From assembly GCF_006980715.1 (NCBI RefSeq), contig NZ_SBHN01000025.1, positions 23,649-87,648 on the forward strand: DNA of 64,000 nucleotides, given 5' to 3'. Of this stretch, positions 62,745-64,000 are shown piece by piece. The notes below the pieces were generated by a model. That model made no database searches. It had not been told where the DNA came from and saw only the letters and a program-made list of their open reading frames with translations. This DNA is from Telmatospirillum sp. J64-1. Its GTDB lineage: Bacteria; Pseudomonadota; Alphaproteobacteria; Rhodospirillales; Magnetospirillaceae. Both the position numbers and the translations under genes were made by a program. Each line of letters starts with the position of its first letter. Position 1 is the first letter of the stretch.

Positions 62745-63755
62745 ATGAAAAAGATTGCTTCCGTTGCCATGATCGCCGCCGCCGTCTGCGGCTGGTCTGC
62801 CGCTGCCTCCGCAGCGGAAAAGCTGACCTTGCAACTGAAATGGGTCCCCCAGGCCCAGTTCGCGGGTTATTACGTCGCCAAGGACAAGGGCTTCTACGAG
62901 GAAGTCGGGCTGGACGTCACCATCAAGCCGGGCGGCCCCGACATCAACCCCACCCAGGTCATCGCCGCCAACGGCGCCGATGTCATCGTGGACTGGATGC
63001 CCTCGGCCCTGGCGACCCGCGAGAAGGGCGTACCGCTGGTCAATATCGCCCAGATCTTCCAGAAATCGGGCATGATGCTGACCTGCCGCAAGGATTCCGG
63101 CATCACCTCGCCGGTCGACTTCAAGGGCCATACGCTGGGCGTCTGGTTCGCCGGCAACGAATATCCCTTCCTGTCCTGGATGAGCCAGCTCGGCTATTCG
63201 ACCTCGGGCAACAACCCGGACGTCACGGTGCTGAAGCAGGGCTTCAACGTCGATCCGCTGCTGCAACGCCAGGCCTCCTGCATCTCGACCATGACCTATA
63301 ACGAATACTGGCAGATCATCGAAGCGGGCATGTCGGAGGACGAACTGGTCGTCTTCAAGTACCAGGACCAGAACGTGGCGACGCTGGAAGACGGCCTCTA
63401 TACCGTCGAGAAGAACCTGGAAGACCCGCAGATGGTCGAGAAACTGGCCAAGTTCCTGATCGCCACCGCCAAGGGCTGGGAATATGCCGCCCAGAACCAG
63501 GAAGAAGCGGTCCAGATCGTGCTGGACAACGACAATACCGGCGCCCAGACCGAAGAGCATCAGACCACCATGATGCAGGAAGTCGCCAAGCTGATCGAAG
63601 GCTCGGACCAGGGCATCGGCTATCTGGAACCGGCCGATTTCGAACGCACCGTCTCGGTCCTGATGTCCAGCGAGTCCGATCCGGTCATCAGCAGGAAGCC
63701 CGAAGGCGCCTATAGCCACGCCGTCTTCGAAGCGGCGTCCAAGCTGACGATGTGA
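62745..63755 (+). CDS. ABC transporter substrate-binding protein, NMT1/THI5-like
   Basis: The 336-residue protein has a signal peptide (MKKIASVAMIAAAVCGWSA, cleavage near ASAAEK). The NMT1/THI5 domain begins LQLKWVPQAQFAGYYVAKDK and shows GGPDINPTQVIAANGADV. Such proteins bind pyrimidines (hydroxymethylpyrimidine precursors), riboflavin or other aromatic nitrogen compounds. With beta-alanine catabolic genes across the LysR gene, a pyrimidine or its degradation product is a reasonable guess. GAGAAGG precedes the ATG. Confidence 0.9.
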   Translation: MKKIASVAMIAAAVCGWSAAASAAEKLTLQLKWVPQAQFAGYYVAKDKGFYEEVGLDVTIKPGGPDINPTQVIAANGADVIVDWMPSALATREKGVPLVNIAQIFQKSGMMLTCRKDSGITSPVDFKGHTLGVWFAGNEYPFLSWMSQLGYSTSGNNPDVTVLKQGFNVDPLLQRQASCISTMTYNEYWQIIEAGMSEDELVVFKYQDQNVATLEDGLYTVEKNLEDPQMVEKLAKFLIATAKGWEYAAQNQEEAVQIVLDNDNTGAQTEEHQTTMMQEVAKLIEGSDQGIGYLEPADFERTVSVLMSSESDPVISRKPEGAYSHAVFEAASKLTM

Positions 63756-63777
63756 CGCCTGCGAAGGAACGAAACAG

Positions 63778-63806
63778 AAGGCCGGTCCTAAAGGGACCGG
63801 CCTTTC
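63778..63806 (+). terminator. Rho-independent terminator of the ABC operon
   Basis: AAGGCCGGTCC pairs perfectly with GGACCGGCCTT around a short TAAAG loop, followed by TCTTATG. It lies 22 bases after the binding-protein stop. Confidence 0.9.
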
Positions 63807-63961
63807 TTATGTCTGATGCTTCGAGACGCCGCTTCGTGGCTCCTCAGCAGGAGGATTGTCTTTTTGATATAAATAACGAATTAGCCTCACCCTGGAGACC
63901 TTTGCGCGGGGGAGGATCGGCCTTTTAGGTGGCAAATCGAGGCTGCTTTGCCCTTAACAAA

Positions 63962-63993
63962 ACCGCCGCCAGAGCTTGATCTCTGGCGGCGGT
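63962..63993 (-). terminator. Terminator of a minus-strand gene beyond the right edge
   Basis: ACCGCCGCCAGAG (63962-63974) pairs perfectly with CTCTGGCGGCGGT (63981-63993), a 13-base stem with a six-base loop. On the minus strand it is followed by TTTGTTAA. It implies a gene to the right of the window, transcribed leftwards. Confidence 0.75.
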
Positions 63994-64000
63994 CTACGTT

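Overview
The window is chromosomal DNA from a GC-rich alphaproteobacterium. The best guess is Rhodospirillales, and the order is only an inference. The clues are very high third-position GC in most genes, an NDUFS4-like complex I subunit (an alphaproteobacterial/mitochondrial family), a DUF1127 protein, three TRAP transporters and the five-step HutF/HutG histidine route. I see no rRNA, tRNA, CRISPR array, phage gene or transposase. Almost all of the sequence is catabolic, transport and regulatory genes in compact operons.

Layout. (1) Positions 1-11.3 kb hold a sugar-acid type regulon. One minus-strand operon encodes a KdgD-like dehydratase, an unknown internally duplicated protein, an FMN 2-hydroxyacid dehydrogenase and a GlcG/HbpS protein. 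A second encodes a TRAP transporter, a GMC oxidoreductase and a DMT permease. A divergent FAH-family hydrolase and a GntR/FCD regulator follow. Near-identical palindromes (core ATCGTGCACGAT) lie upstream of the dehydratase operon and between the TRAP operon and the FAH gene, which suggests one regulator controls all three units. An alpha-ketoglutarate-semialdehyde dehydrogenase at 11.5 kb would complete the route to 2-oxoglutarate. (2) 13.1-19.1 kb is acetyl metabolism: ackA, a MaoC-Pta fusion, and a divergent Pat-type protein acetyltransferase that keeps the acyl-CoA-synthetase histidine. (3) 19.1-24.2 kb holds a GGDEF/EAL protein, motAB and a DUF1127 protein. (4) 24.3-32.4 kb holds a pirin, a second TRAP operon, a second GntR/FCD regulator and a divergent hydantoinase operon with two Asp/Glu-racemase-superfamily proteins of atypical active sites. 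TGAAT-N5-ATTCA sites sit at both promoters.

(5) 32.4-41.5 kb is pstSCAB behind a candidate Pho box, followed by a DAG-kinase-like protein, an IMPase-like phosphatase, a GT4 glycosyltransferase and a GH133-type debranching enzyme. (6) 41.6-44.1 kb holds an unknown 166-residue protein, a 33-residue membrane sORF, the NDUFS4-like protein and an M48 protease. (7) 44.1-47.5 kb is a third TRAP operon with a Tat-exported binding protein. (8) 47.6-55.8 kb is a complete hut locus (hutU, hutC, hutI, divergent hutF, hutH, hutG, hutD). (9) 55.8-63.8 kb holds a malonate/methylmalonate-semialdehyde dehydrogenase and an omega-aminotransferase, a divergent LysR regulator, and an NMT1/THI5-type ABC importer. 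This set suits beta-alanine or pyrimidine-breakdown products and may connect with the hydantoinase operon.

Functions come from recognised motifs and family knowledge, without database searches. Several translation starts were reset on ribosome-binding-site evidence, as stated per gene.
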